A stretch of 64,000 nt of DNA from Phycisphaeraceae bacterium (lineage in GTDB: Bacteria > Planctomycetota > Phycisphaerae > Phycisphaerales > Phycisphaeraceae). The notes under the pieces are model-generated. The model saw only the letters and a program-made list of their open reading frames with translations, searched no databases and was not told the DNA's origin. This document shows, one piece after another, positions 25,989 to 35,377 of this stretch; within the stretch, counting starts at the first letter, position 1, and every line of letters begins with the position of its first letter. The translations under genes and the position numbers were made by a program. The stretch spans positions 558,001 through 622,000 of the forward strand of contig JADZCR010000006.1 of NCBI GenBank assembly GCA_020851465.1. Direction: 5' to 3'.

Positions 25989-26939
25989 TTGAACGTTCCA
26001 TCCTCTACTCTCAGCTCTCTCATTATCCGTGCCAAGGAAATTATCCTTGCGGGCGGAGTGGTCGGCCTGCCGACCGAGACCGTTTATGGGTTGGCTGCGA
26101 ATGCCCTCGATCCCATTGCGGTTGCCATGATTTTTGAGATTAAGAACAGACCAAAATTCGACCCCTTGATCGTGCACGTGCCAGATACTTCTTCACTCGA
26201 GGAACTGGTTATAGAAATCTCTCAGACAACACAACGACTTGCTGGCACATTCTGGCCCGGACCGCTGACACTTGTATTACCTAAAAATAAGATTGTTCCT
26301 GATATCGTCACTGCTGGATTACCAAATGTAGCGATCCGTGTGCCTGATCACCCTATCGCTCAACAGCTGCTTCGCTCAGTTCGTGTGCCCCTCGCCGCAC
26401 CTAGCGCGAACCGATTTGGCTCTGTCAGCCCTACGACTGCAGAACATGTTCGGCAGGAACTCGGGAATGCTGTTCCACTTGTACTCGAAGGCGGCTCCTG
26501 CCGCGCAGGGGTTGAGTCAACCGTGTTGTCTCTTGTTGAAGAACCCACACTCCTGCGTCCTGGAGCAGTGGCCATTGAGGACATCGAAGCAGTCATCGGT
26601 TCGGTCCGTCGACTTGATAAAACCGATAAACGAATTCTGTCACCGGGCATGTCCGCACTCCACTATGCCCCGAGAACCCGACTTTATTTTGGAGGCAGCC
26701 GACCGGTTGGACGTGTGGGCTTATTGTCACTCGGCCCGCCCAGCAATACGAGTGGTTATACAGCAGTAGAGGTGTTGTCACCTTCCGGAAACACTATTGA
26801 AGCTGCTACAAATCTGTTCGCAGCGATACGCCGCCTTGATGCGATGGAACTCGATGCCATCTACGCTGAACCTGTTCCCGATCAAGGGCTTGGCCTGGCG
26901 ATCAATGATCGACTCAGGCGGGCAAGTGCAATACGTTGA
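25989..26939 (+). CDS. L-threonylcarbamoyladenylate synthase (Sua5 type)
   Basis: Makes threonylcarbamoyl-AMP from threonine, bicarbonate and ATP for the t6A37 modification of ANN-decoding tRNAs. The YrdC domain (about 8-195) begins with IILAGGVVGLPTETVYGLAANA and contains KNRPKFDPLIVHV, FWPGPLTLVLP, VAIRVPDHPIAQQLL and APSANRFGSVSPTTAEHV. A C-terminal Sua5 extension (about 215-316, PGMSALHYAPRT) makes it the long form. The start is a TTG at 25989, 18 bp after the PgpH-like gene, so the two may share a transcript. TsaB/D/E are not in the window. Confidence 0.95.
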   Translation: MNVPSSTLSSLIIRAKEIILAGGVVGLPTETVYGLAANALDPIAVAMIFEIKNRPKFDPLIVHVPDTSSLEELVIEISQTTQRLAGTFWPGPLTLVLPKNKIVPDIVTAGLPNVAIRVPDHPIAQQLLRSVRVPLAAPSANRFGSVSPTTAEHVRQELGNAVPLVLEGGSCRAGVESTVLSLVEEPTLLRPGAVAIEDIEAVIGSVRRLDKTDKRILSPGMSALHYAPRTRLYFGGSRPVGRVGLLSLGPPSNTSGYTAVEVLSPSGNTIEAATNLFAAIRRLDAMELDAIYAEPVPDQGLGLAINDRLRRASAIR

Positions 26940-26943
26940 TTGA

Positions 26944-26961
26944 CTTTGACCAGTGTCAAAG
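26944..26961. terminator. Perfect hairpin between convergent genes
   Basis: CTTTGAC (26944-26950) and GTCAAAG (26955-26961) form a perfect 7-bp stem with the 4-nt loop CAGT, 4 bp after the stop of the Sua5-type gene and 18 bp before the end of the DUF167 gene. It probably ends transcription from both sides. No T-tract follows. Confidence 0.5.
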
Positions 26962-26979
26962 CCGTCCGTGATTTCATCA

Positions 26980-27294
26980 CTATTCAAGATACTTCTTCAT
27001 ACGCTCTGTTACCCGGCACAAACTGATACCTCGGAGCAATAGACGCTTCTGAGGCTGGGTGTGACCCGCCTCCACAATCACGTCGCGAGAGGGAATCCCC
27101 AGTGTCTCGGCCAAGAGCAAGCATACAGCTTGATTCGCCTTCCCATCCTCAGGAGGTGCAGCGACCAGTATCTTGAGTCTCCCGCCTAATATCCCAGCAA
27201 TTCGGCTTTTGCTGGCACGAGGAACGATTTTAACTTGAACTATTACACCCTCAGGGTTTGTTGATAATACGGTCGTTAATTGAAGATTCCCCAT
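26980..27294 (-). CDS. DUF167 (YggU-like) protein
   Basis: A small soluble protein of about 104 residues. The DUF167 signature is clear: VKIVPRASKSRIAGI, LKILVAAPPEDGKANQAV and VIVEAGHTQPQKRLLLRG. The family folds as a small alpha/beta domain and has no settled function. The ATG at 27294 is preferred; a GTG at 27303 would add three residues. The gene is divergent from the sulfatase gene, whose ATG lies 37 bp away, so their promoters must overlap. Confidence 0.9.
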   Translation of the reverse strand: MGNLQLTTVLSTNPEGVIVQVKIVPRASKSRIAGILGGRLKILVAAPPEDGKANQAVCLLLAETLGIPSRDVIVEAGHTQPQKRLLLRGISLCRVTERMKKYLE

Positions 27295-27331
27295 TGCCGA
27301 CACCCTGATATCACGTTAGCTTCACATCATC

Positions 27332-28756
27332 ATGTCGCGGCCACATCTTATTTTTCTGATGGCTGACCAGCTCCGCTATGACGTTCTCGGAGCCTACGGC
27401 GATCATCAATGTCCAACCCCCGGCCTCGATCGGCTGGCCGAACGATCTACAATTTTTGATCGGCATTACACGCCTTGTCCACTCTGCGGTCCTGCCCACG
27501 CAAGTATCCTCACCGGCCTCTCGCCTCGCCAGCACGGTGCCCTCATCAGTGGATGGTTCCACAGCGAGCAGTCATTCGGTTTTGTAAAGCCAAACATCAC
27601 ACTATTCCCACAGATTCTTGCTGAAGCCGGGTATCGAGTTGTGCATGTGGGAATTCAACTTCTCCGCGGGTCAAAAGGCTCACGATTACAAGCTGCTGGA
27701 GTCGAGTACTCAGGGCCTGCCAGTAACGGAGAGCACCTTCGTGATCTGCTGTCTCGCAATCTTCAGCTAGGTGATGTCGAAGCTTTTCGCGATCCAATCA
27801 TAGATACAGAGAATGGCAAGCCAACGGTTTTCACGACATCATCGCCCCGACCTGCGATTTTTCCTCTGCGGGAGGAATTGTTTCTTGATGAAGTTCTTGC
27901 AACCCGTATGGTAGAAGTGGTTAACCAACACGTTAACACTGGAGATACCCGCCCGCTTGCTCTTTTCGGATTCTTCTGGCTACCGCATCCACCTCTTTGG
28001 GCTCCAAAAGTATGGGCGAGCAAGGTTGCGGCTGATGCCATTTCTTTGCCGCCGCACGTTGGCAAGTGGTTTTCCGGCATGCCCGCTCTGCAATTGGCAA
28101 ATATTCCTGGCCAATTAGGAGCACATGTAAGCCTTCCACAATGGCGAGAAATCTGGGCTATGTATTTTGGCATGGTCGCTCTGATGGACCGTTGCGTCAG
28201 TCGTGTACTGGCAGCCTTCGATTATGCTGCGATGTTGGACGACTCACTGGTACTTTTCACATCAGATCATGGGGACATGCTCGGAAGTCATCGACTCTAT
28301 GGGAAGATGTGCCTCTACGAGGAGGCCACCCGCGTACCACTCCTATGCAAACTGCCTCACCAAACCTCTTCCCGACGAGTGCTGGAAATGACCGATCATC
28401 TAGACCTCGTTCCGACACTCGCTGATCTTGCAGGCATCTCCGCACCAACAGGTTGCGCCGGTCGCAGCCTGCGTACTCTGGCTGAAGGTCAACCCAATCA
28501 CGAACCGCGATTACAAACATTTGCTGCCTACGACGGTAATGCCGGCCGCGGATTTACACAGCGTATGGTGCGTACCGCTACGCATAAGTTGATCCACAAC
28601 ATTGGAGATCGTGCTGAACTTTATGACGTGATCGAAGATCCGCGAGAAACACGTAACCTCGCGGGGCAAGTGAAAGAGAAGACAGTGGAAATAGAACTAA
28701 GAGATATGCTCAACAAGTGGATGGCTGATACTGGCGATGATGCGCCTCGCTGCTGA
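27332..28756 (+). CDS. Sulfatase family hydrolase with altered maturation motif
   Basis: A 474-residue member of the alkaline-phosphatase/sulfatase fold without a signal peptide. The N-terminal metal-binding strand is LMADQLRYDVLGAYG (Asp12). The catalytic segment is CGPAHASILTG at 52-62: the Cys that is converted to formylglycine is present (C52) and so is the Pro, but the Arg of the C-x-P-x-R maturation motif is His56. The second metal site TSDHGDMLG and the following Lys are intact. Family members remove sulfate (or phosphonate) esters, often from polysaccharides. Either the maturase tolerates His here, or the Cys acts directly, as in some phosphonate hydrolase relatives. Substrate unknown. 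Confidence 0.88.
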   Translation: MSRPHLIFLMADQLRYDVLGAYGDHQCPTPGLDRLAERSTIFDRHYTPCPLCGPAHASILTGLSPRQHGALISGWFHSEQSFGFVKPNITLFPQILAEAGYRVVHVGIQLLRGSKGSRLQAAGVEYSGPASNGEHLRDLLSRNLQLGDVEAFRDPIIDTENGKPTVFTTSSPRPAIFPLREELFLDEVLATRMVEVVNQHVNTGDTRPLALFGFFWLPHPPLWAPKVWASKVAADAISLPPHVGKWFSGMPALQLANIPGQLGAHVSLPQWREIWAMYFGMVALMDRCVSRVLAAFDYAAMLDDSLVLFTSDHGDMLGSHRLYGKMCLYEEATRVPLLCKLPHQTSSRRVLEMTDHLDLVPTLADLAGISAPTGCAGRSLRTLAEGQPNHEPRLQTFAAYDGNAGRGFTQRMVRTATHKLIHNIGDRAELYDVIEDPRETRNLAGQVKEKTVEIELRDMLNKWMADTGDDAPRC

Positions 28757-28792
28757 GTTTTATCTTTGGGGGCTAGTCATGATGATGGTGAT

Positions 28793-29128
28793 TTACCGAG
28801 ACTTCCACGGCTGCGTCATGATCAAGTACAACGCAATCCCAGTAATAACTGCGCCCAGTGCCAACTTAACCAGTCTATGCACCGGTATGCCCCACAGTTG
28901 TCGCTCGTATGGCACACCTTGATTGATCTCATCCAAAGATGGCAAACCATCGAACCGTGATGGCACCGGAGTCATGTAATTACAGTTAGGGCACTTCACC
29001 TTCTCCCCCGCATGCACGGAACGGACACGTAACTTTTTAGCGCAGTGCGCACAGCGGATACGGATAAACTCGTCATCACCCAGAACAAGCCGGTGGCGAC
29101 CTTCAGATTCGGTTGGTCTGGCGCACAT
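28793..29128 (-). CDS. Small zinc-ribbon protein with C-terminal membrane anchor
   Basis: A 111-residue protein. The N-terminal half has a two-pair Cys cluster, CAHCAKKLRV and CPNCNY, a zinc ribbon of the type seen in many short planctomycete proteins. The C-terminal half has one hydrophobic helix (LALGAVITGIALYLIM, about 89-104), so the ribbon probably faces the cytoplasm. No partner or reaction can be assigned. It converges on the sulfatase gene with a 36-bp gap. Confidence 0.7.
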   Translation of the reverse strand: MCARPTESEGRHRLVLGDDEFIRIRCAHCAKKLRVRSVHAGEKVKCPNCNYMTPVPSRFDGLPSLDEINQGVPYERQLWGIPVHRLVKLALGAVITGIALYLIMTQPWKSR

Positions 29129-29441
29129 GAGAAGCCCCCTGATTAGCGGATCGAAGAAAGGCGGAAATTGCCGAGGCTTAACGGATATCTTACTCGACAG
29201 GTTAACTTATACGTAACCTCATACCCATTTTTACAGCATTCAACCACCAAGCCGTTCGTAACCTATTCAACTAAAGACTTTTATCGATTGTAAAATATGA
29301 AGCCAGATTGTCCGCATTTCGTACTGTTGATTTTTTTCTTGAATTGGATTCCGCGTTTCCGCTTTGACAGATCCGGGTCTCGTAGTGGAAATGCTTCGTT
29401 TAGAATGAATCCACTATCGTAACGCATGGACGCATTTAGTC
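29129..29441. other. 313-bp intergenic region between divergent genes
   Basis: AT-richer than its surroundings, and it must hold promoters for both flanking genes. A perfect TTGACA is present at 29364-29369, but no matching -10 lies 16-18 bp after it; the nearest -10-like hexamer, TAGAAT at 29401, is 31 bp away. I see no coding frame, repeat or RNA structure. Confidence 0.5.
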
Positions 29442-29900
29442 ATGGCCAACGCCAAGATTGATATTGTCGGTAAAGCTGAGATACCACTGATCGCAGAGCT
29501 TTACTCCAAGATTTTCCATCCCGCAAGAGATGCGGAGTTTTTCCGTCGCAGATTCCTTGGTCGTTACAACCAACTTCTCCTGGTCGCCAGTCTCGAAGAG
29601 AAGCCGGTCGGGTTTTACGTTGGGTTTGAACTAAAACCAACCGTTTATTTTTCGTGGTTGTTTGGCGTTTCACCTGATGCCCGCCGCATGGGTATCGCCT
29701 CGCAGCTTATGGAAGCTGCCCATTCCTGGGCAATTAATGCGGGTTACGAAGGCATGCGCTTTGAATGCCACAATCAACATCGCCCGATGTTGCACTTGGC
29801 TATCTCACAGAAATATGACATCGTTGGTATTCGCTGGGATCCCGATCGAACTGCCAACCTTGTGATCTTTGAGAAACAGCTACAGCACTTGGAGGGTTGA
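29442..29900 (+). CDS. GNAT family N-acetyltransferase
   Basis: A 152-residue acetyltransferase. The acetyl-CoA motif A is SWLFGVSPDARRMGIASQLMEAAHSWA (about 67-93, with the R/Q-x-x-G-x-G/A-like core RRMGIA). Motif B follows (RFECHNQHRPMLHLAISQKYDIVGIRW). The substrate, whether a small amine, peptide or protein N-terminus, cannot be read from sequence. Start is the ATG at 29442. It converges on the heparinase-like gene with an 18-bp gap. Confidence 0.88.
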   Translation: MANAKIDIVGKAEIPLIAELYSKIFHPARDAEFFRRRFLGRYNQLLLVASLEEKPVGFYVGFELKPTVYFSWLFGVSPDARRMGIASQLMEAAHSWAINAGYEGMRFECHNQHRPMLHLAISQKYDIVGIRWDPDRTANLVIFEKQLQHLEG

Positions 29901-29918
29901 TTCCATTACTGCATAGTC

Positions 29919-32054
29919 TCAATGCACACTCACGTCGTGGGCTATGCCCGCAATTGAATTCCACTCAAGTTGACGGCGAGCATCACTTGGCGTGATGTAG
30001 GTGCCATCAAAGGCAGTAACACCCATCACCTTACCCTGTGAGTCGCGTCGGATGTGAATGAACGAAGCATCTGTCTCAAAGCCGCCGAATAATTCACAGC
30101 TACCAAGCATCATGTCCATGCGGTACATCCAAGCGAACTGATCGCATCGACCATCCGCGTGTGCTAACTCTAACCACCCCGGTTTTATGCCGGAGGCAGA
30201 TTGAGCTTTAATTTTGACGGCCGCTGGTGTGGCGCCAGCGAATGGCAAGATCATGGTTACAAAGTCTGCGTAGTGTTTGTGCATGTGAGGCAATTCGATC
30301 CGTACCTGTGATGCGGGAGTCAAACCGTCATCGGTTGGCAGCCAGCCTCGAATTGTTGCTTCTTCTTTACGTCCAATACCAGCTGCCATCGTCACCTTCG
30401 CTCCTTCGGGAATCACCGCCATGTGCAGAGCAACATTACCCCGCTCGTGAGCTGTATGTACCACGCGATTATTAAGATCGAGGTTGACATCCCCTTCCAT
30501 CAGTTGCCAATTTGCTTCCACAGAAGGGATAGATGCGTCCGACTCTGGCAGGGATGTCGGTACACGGTACATGTTGTCGATCACGAGTACGCCTAGATCG
30601 TGTACAAAAAGTGCAATACGGCAATGGCTAGCCCAGATACCGTGCGACATTCGATCGAATCCCCAATTGTAATTGCCCTGCCAATATCCCCCTTCATAAT
30701 CTGATCGACAGATGTCATACACAGGCAGCGTTGCTCCCTTGGCTACTTGTCGCGCATCAGCATGAAAATACCGTGTAATCGATGGATTAGAACTCGATTG
30801 GTTCCAACCATTGAGGTTTAGTGTGTTGTGAGCACGCGTGGACTTGCCGTGAAACGATGCCGGATCGGACTCTTCATAGGTGAGCCATCCCGGATCGGGC
30901 AACAGGGTCTTGCCGAAGGCATGAATTTGAATTGTATTGCGTGAAAGATGGCAGTGGCCGCCACCATACGTAGTAGCGTCAAAGGTGACGTAGGTGGCAT
31001 CGGATGACCAGTCCGTACGCAGGTATGCTTGACCGGCATCGAGAAAAAAAGCTGAAGTTGGTGGATTTATCTCTGGAAGTCCAACACTCTTTCGGAATGC
31101 TGCTCGATCTTGCAAAGCGGTACTAATGGCATTCCGTGACGGTGCGGGGCCATCATTATCCGGAGTAATTCGAGAACCCTGACTGTCGTGTATCCCATTG
31201 TGCGCGCCGTTAGGTCTCAATGCTGCAACGGCATAGTCGTAAAGCCCCGCCACTATATCGTGATTGAGATCTAACCCTATTTCAGGTACGTGCCTCGCTA
31301 AGGTGACAAACTTATCGGCCACGCGAGTCATCCAGTGGTGATAGCCGGGGGTGCGTTCCATATGCGCGCCATCCCGAAGTACTTGCCGACGAAACGCATC
31401 ATTGAGCAAACGGACACCCACACGACGCCATACCTGCGAACTCGGGTGATGTGAAATTCGAATGCCTGAAAGCAGGAGCGCATCAGCATTGGCGATGCGC
31501 CAGTTGATTGTTGGTGCCGGATGTTCCGAGAGATAGTTCAGTTGTGCTGCTGCTGAATCAATAACACAGCGGACAAATGCTTCGTCGAAGATAGGGCTGC
31601 TCATGAATGCGGGTAGCGTTCCCAGCCAGCCATTGTGCTGCGAATCACCCATGCGCAGCCCCAAGTTCAGCACATTGTCATATCGTTGCATCGAAAACGT
31701 CGCCGACGATTGTGGAGTGGGATGAGAGGCAATCCAATCCTCAATATAGTCTCGTGCAGCTTGTACATAATGTGACTGGCCAGTTTGTAACCATGCTCTG
31801 GCAAGCGAACCTAGAGTAAAAAAACGATTGAGTTGAGCAGGCCATTCCTGATGCTGGTGATGCTTGCCGGACCAGTCAATATTCCGGCGACCGATAGTTG
31901 TTGGAATCAGACCATTAAACCGGAAAAGCAACACTCCATCGACAGCACAATCAGCAGTTCGACGCGTCTGGTCATTCCATGCTGGCAGCGGATCGCCCCA
32001 TGCGGAAAAGATCGGTGAAGCAGCAGATTGGAGTTGTTGAAGGAGAGTTGGCAT
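29919..32054 (-). CDS. Heparinase II/III-like polysaccharide lyase
   Basis: A 711-residue protein with a helical toroid in the N-terminal half and a beta-sandwich in the C-terminal half. The heparinase II/III-like part is marked by TYGGGHCHLSRNTIQIHAFGKTLLPDPGWLTYE (about 365-397 counted from an upstream TTG) and STRAHNTLNLNGWNQ. In the N-terminal toroid NWRIANADALLLSG and YHHWMTRVADKF supply candidate catalytic Asn and His/Tyr. Lyases of this class cleave uronic-acid polysaccharides by beta-elimination. There is no signal peptide, so a cytoplasmic oligosaccharide substrate is possible. The ATG at 32054 is chosen for GAGGA 5 nt upstream. Confidence 0.82.
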   Translation of the reverse strand: MPTLLQQLQSAASPIFSAWGDPLPAWNDQTRRTADCAVDGVLLFRFNGLIPTTIGRRNIDWSGKHHQHQEWPAQLNRFFTLGSLARAWLQTGQSHYVQAARDYIEDWIASHPTPQSSATFSMQRYDNVLNLGLRMGDSQHNGWLGTLPAFMSSPIFDEAFVRCVIDSAAAQLNYLSEHPAPTINWRIANADALLLSGIRISHHPSSQVWRRVGVRLLNDAFRRQVLRDGAHMERTPGYHHWMTRVADKFVTLARHVPEIGLDLNHDIVAGLYDYAVAALRPNGAHNGIHDSQGSRITPDNDGPAPSRNAISTALQDRAAFRKSVGLPEINPPTSAFFLDAGQAYLRTDWSSDATYVTFDATTYGGGHCHLSRNTIQIHAFGKTLLPDPGWLTYEESDPASFHGKSTRAHNTLNLNGWNQSSSNPSITRYFHADARQVAKGATLPVYDICRSDYEGGYWQGNYNWGFDRMSHGIWASHCRIALFVHDLGVLVIDNMYRVPTSLPESDASIPSVEANWQLMEGDVNLDLNNRVVHTAHERGNVALHMAVIPEGAKVTMAAGIGRKEEATIRGWLPTDDGLTPASQVRIELPHMHKHYADFVTMILPFAGATPAAVKIKAQSASGIKPGWLELAHADGRCDQFAWMYRMDMMLGSCELFGGFETDASFIHIRRDSQGKVMGVTAFDGTYITPSDARRQLEWNSIAGIAHDVSVH

Positions 32055-32392
32055 AGGTTCCTCTAGTCGTAATAAAAGTCGCACTTCTCAAATGGTTCTT
32101 ATTGGAGCAGATCATGCGATCGAATTGCTTCGCCACTTGTGTTTCGCAATAAATTTACTTCTTTTGTAGTACCGTCTAATTAACCACGGCATGATACTCA
32201 TTGTGCCCCATAAATCGCGGTCGGCGGCGGCAGGTACGTCCCATTAATACGAGATCCGGATGAACCAACACACGAATGTTTCGTGATGGTCAAGAAGACA
32301 GAGTGGTACTTGGGGGCTAGCAGGGACAATCCATTCGGAAACTCGTTCTTGGCGGCGCATTAATCATAATAACGTGCTACTCTACGGGGCTC
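32055..32392. other. 338-bp intergenic region between divergent genes
   Basis: Separates the heparinase-like gene (minus) from the ABC-F gene (plus). It is AT-rich near both ends. I see no open frame of credible length, no convincing -35/-10 pair and no perfect inverted repeat over 6 bp. Confidence 0.45.
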
Positions 32393-34366
32393 ATGGCACT
32401 CTTGAGTGTGGCTAATCTGGTGCTTTCCATCGGTGACCGACGTATTCTTGACGGCGTCAATTTAACTGTGGACGCCGGTGAGCACGTAGGGATGGTTGGG
32501 CGTAATGGTTGTGGTAAGTCAACCCTATTGAAACTGATCTCCGGTCACTGCACTTTCAAACATGACGAAGGCCAGATTCAACTAGCGCGAGGCGCGACAG
32601 CCGGCTATTTGACGCAAGATCCGAATCTTGATCCGGATCGCACTCTTCGTGATGAGGCTGCCACTGCATTTGCCGAACTGGAAAACCTGCATCGACAACT
32701 GGAAGAACTCGCACACGAAATGGGGACGGCTGAGGGAGACGACCTCGATCGTCTACTCAAGCGATATGAACTAGTCGAACAGAAAGTCCAATCAGCAGGC
32801 GGTTATGCTGTCGATCATCTGATTGATGAGACTTTGCATGGCCTGGGACTCACGGATGAGTTCTTCAACGTCAAGGTTAAGGATTTATCCGGCGGGCAGA
32901 AAGGTCGACTTGCACTAGCAAAACTTCTGCTTTGGCAGCCCGATATTTTGTTGCTTGATGAGCCAACGAACCATCTCGATATCGCCGGCCGTCAATGGCT
33001 CGAAGAATATTTATCCTCTTATAACGGTGCGGTTGTACTCGTAAGCCATGACCGATGGCTCCTCGATCATGTCGTCTCCAAGATCTATGAGCTTGAAGAG
33101 GGACGAATGGTTGAGTACCCGGGAAATTATCAAGCGTTTCGAACACAACGGGCTGAGCGGCGGCTTGCAGCACAACGTGTCTATGAGAAGCAACAGGAAC
33201 GTGTGAAGCACGAACAGGCGTTTATTGACCGCTATCGAGCAGGTCAGCGGGCAGCCCAGGCGCAGGGACGAGAAAAACGTCTGGAACGCTACAAACGCGA
33301 CGAACTGGTCGAAAAGCCTGTCGAGATGAACGACATGAGCTTGACACTTCGACCTCGAAGCCGATGCGGAGACCTGGTTGCGACTGCCGACCAAGTAACG
33401 AAGGGTTACGAAAACAAACCGCTGTTTACGAACCTATCGCTTGTGATCAAGCGTGGTGATCGTGTGGGAATCATTGGTCCCAATGGTGCAGGCAAATCCA
33501 CACTTGTGAATACACTTCTAGGCGGCGTCCAGTCTGATAGCGGTGCCGTACGTGTAGGAAATTCGGTGGATGTAGGCCACTACCGACAAACCCACGAACA
33601 TCTTGATCTACGCAGCACAGTCACCGAGTACCTCCAGAAATTTGTTGCAAGTGGACACGAGCAGGAAGCAAGAAATCTCGCTGGAGCTTTTTTATTTTCC
33701 GGATTCGACCAAGACAAGCCTCTCTCGGTACTTAGCGGCGGAGAACGCAGCCGTGCTGTACTCGCGGGGCTAATGGCTGTTGGCCACAATCTGCTGGTTC
33801 TTGATGAACCAACAAACCATTTGGACATCCCTAGTGCCGAACGACTCGAAGACGCCCTCAAACAGTTCACTGCCAAACCTGAAGGATTTGGAGATAACGT
33901 AACAGGCGGAGGTACTCTCATTCTCATTACTCACGACCGTATGCTGCTTGAAGACCTGGTAGATCAACTCATCATTCTCGACGGTCACGGCAACGCGAGA
34001 CACTTTCTGGGGACTTACAGTGATCTTGTTGCTGCCCAACAAGCGGAAGTAAAAATGAGTAAGGCAACATCGGAGCCCCACCGAAAAATCACATCACCTC
34101 CAACTGCGACAAAAGCCCCCTCACCACAGGTAAATAAAAGGTTAGATGCCAGCAACAGTTCTGGTCCCTATGCAAAGTTATCACAACAGGGACTGGAAGA
34201 AAAAATAGTAGCGATTGAGACAAAGCTGGCAGAGTTAGATAAGGAACTGGCAGACCCGGATATTTATCGTGACAGAGGAAAAGTCAAAAGGCTCCAAGAG
34301 AAACGATCACAATTATCAAACGAGTTGAGGCCGCTCGAAGAAGAGTGGACCAGACGAGCAAAGTAA
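32393..34366 (+). CDS. ABC-F family ATPase
   Basis: A 657-residue soluble protein with two ABC domains and no membrane segment, as in translation-factor ABC-F proteins (Uup/EttA/YfmR). Domain 1 has GRNGCGKST, LSGGQKGRLALAKLL and DILLLDEPTNHLD; the inter-domain linker (about 240-330) is long, basic and helical. Domain 2 has GPNGAGKST, LSGGERSRAVLAGLM and LLVLDEPTNHLD. The C-terminal 90 residues form a Lys/Glu-rich coiled coil, a feature of Uup-type members. It probably acts at the ribosomal E site on stalled translation. No resistance context is visible. Start is the ATG at 32393. Confidence 0.95.
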   Translation: MALLSVANLVLSIGDRRILDGVNLTVDAGEHVGMVGRNGCGKSTLLKLISGHCTFKHDEGQIQLARGATAGYLTQDPNLDPDRTLRDEAATAFAELENLHRQLEELAHEMGTAEGDDLDRLLKRYELVEQKVQSAGGYAVDHLIDETLHGLGLTDEFFNVKVKDLSGGQKGRLALAKLLLWQPDILLLDEPTNHLDIAGRQWLEEYLSSYNGAVVLVSHDRWLLDHVVSKIYELEEGRMVEYPGNYQAFRTQRAERRLAAQRVYEKQQERVKHEQAFIDRYRAGQRAAQAQGREKRLERYKRDELVEKPVEMNDMSLTLRPRSRCGDLVATADQVTKGYENKPLFTNLSLVIKRGDRVGIIGPNGAGKSTLVNTLLGGVQSDSGAVRVGNSVDVGHYRQTHEHLDLRSTVTEYLQKFVASGHEQEARNLAGAFLFSGFDQDKPLSVLSGGERSRAVLAGLMAVGHNLLVLDEPTNHLDIPSAERLEDALKQFTAKPEGFGDNVTGGGTLILITHDRMLLEDLVDQLIILDGHGNARHFLGTYSDLVAAQQAEVKMSKATSEPHRKITSPPTATKAPSPQVNKRLDASNSSGPYAKLSQQGLEEKIVAIETKLAELDKELADPDIYRDRGKVKRLQEKRSQLSNELRPLEEEWTRRAK

Positions 34367-34369
34367 TAC

Positions 34370-35191
34370 TCAGTTTGCTTCCGCTGTCTGAGTGGTCGCG
34401 CCAACCGGCGGTGCGGGTTGTGGGGTTGGCTTCTTTTTCCAAAACTTTACGTAGTCGAGTGTCCCCTTGGGTTTGGTGTAGGGCTTCCAGAGGTATTGTT
34501 GCTGGTTTTTAAAGAGAGCCTCACCCGGATGTTCTTTTTTGAATGCCAACCAAACAGCACCGTCCGGATCAAGGTTCTGCCCAGTCAGTGTCTGTAGTGA
34601 CTCGTGCGCATTCTGTACAACAGCATATTCCTGGTCGTCCAGCGCACTAACCAATATTTCAAACACTCGTGGTTCGGCATATTGACCAAGTGCCGTGGCG
34701 GCAGCCATACGAACGTCGGAATCTTCGTCTTTCGAGACGGCAAGCATCAACGGTTCGACGGCAATTGGATTGTGTATTCGTTGAAGAGCCAGAGCTGCTT
34801 CCCAGCGAACAAACGATGCGTCATCCTTCAGACGACGCACAAGAAGTGGAACGTCCTCCACCTTCCCATGCATGGCAAGAGCTTTTACGCACGCAGCTCG
34901 AACAGAGGCATCCTCATCATCGATGAGCATACGATAGGTACGAAGATAGGGTTCATCGCCTCCGAACTTCGCATTGGCCAGCAGGATAATTCCACGGCGA
35001 CGCTTATCTGCATCGTATGTGTTGAACACTTCACGAGTGACCTCGCCCGGCGATGGCGGGAAGAAAGGTTCCATCGCGTCCTTCATGATTTTATTGGCGT
35101 CACAACCACCTATTGACATAGGTAGAATGCCCCAGAGTCCGGCAAACAGAAGCAGCTTTACACCCCAGATATCGCGATGAGTTCGATCCAT
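34370..35191 (-). CDS. HEAT-repeat lipoprotein
   Basis: About 273 residues from the ATG at 35191; a GTG at 35275 gives a longer frame that would bury the signal. The N-terminus ends in a lipobox SIGGC (Cys30). The middle (about 60-210) holds four to five HEAT/PBS-lyase-type repeats with the pattern D-x-x-V-R-x-A-A-x-x-A-L-G, for example VRAACVKALAMHG, VRWEAALALQRI and VRMAAATALGQY. The C-terminus is Pro/Thr-rich. Such proteins scaffold protein-protein contacts in the envelope; the partner is unknown. It converges on the ABC-F gene with only 3 bp between stops. Confidence 0.82.
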   Translation of the reverse strand: MDRTHRDIWGVKLLLFAGLWGILPMSIGGCDANKIMKDAMEPFFPPSPGEVTREVFNTYDADKRRRGIILLANAKFGGDEPYLRTYRMLIDDEDASVRAACVKALAMHGKVEDVPLLVRRLKDDASFVRWEAALALQRIHNPIAVEPLMLAVSKDEDSDVRMAAATALGQYAEPRVFEILVSALDDQEYAVVQNAHESLQTLTGQNLDPDGAVWLAFKKEHPGEALFKNQQQYLWKPYTKPKGTLDYVKFWKKKPTPQPAPPVGATTQTAEAN

Positions 35192-35377
35192 GTAGTTAAG
35201 TTTATCGGTAATCCTCGCGTCTAGCACACAGGATTCTCGGACGGAAAGGGGTTTGAATGACTTGGTAACGATCACTTCCGAATAAAGCTATGGATGAATC
35301 GTTCAATCATCAGCCGGCTCGCGGGTACATGCGACAGATCTCGTACAATTCCGTTCTGGCCTACCTAGGCAACCCTG

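Noticed and set aside
29364..29406. TTGACA with TAGAAT as a promoter for the GNAT gene
   Set aside because: The spacing is 31 bp, far from the 16-18 bp needed, and no other -10 fits.
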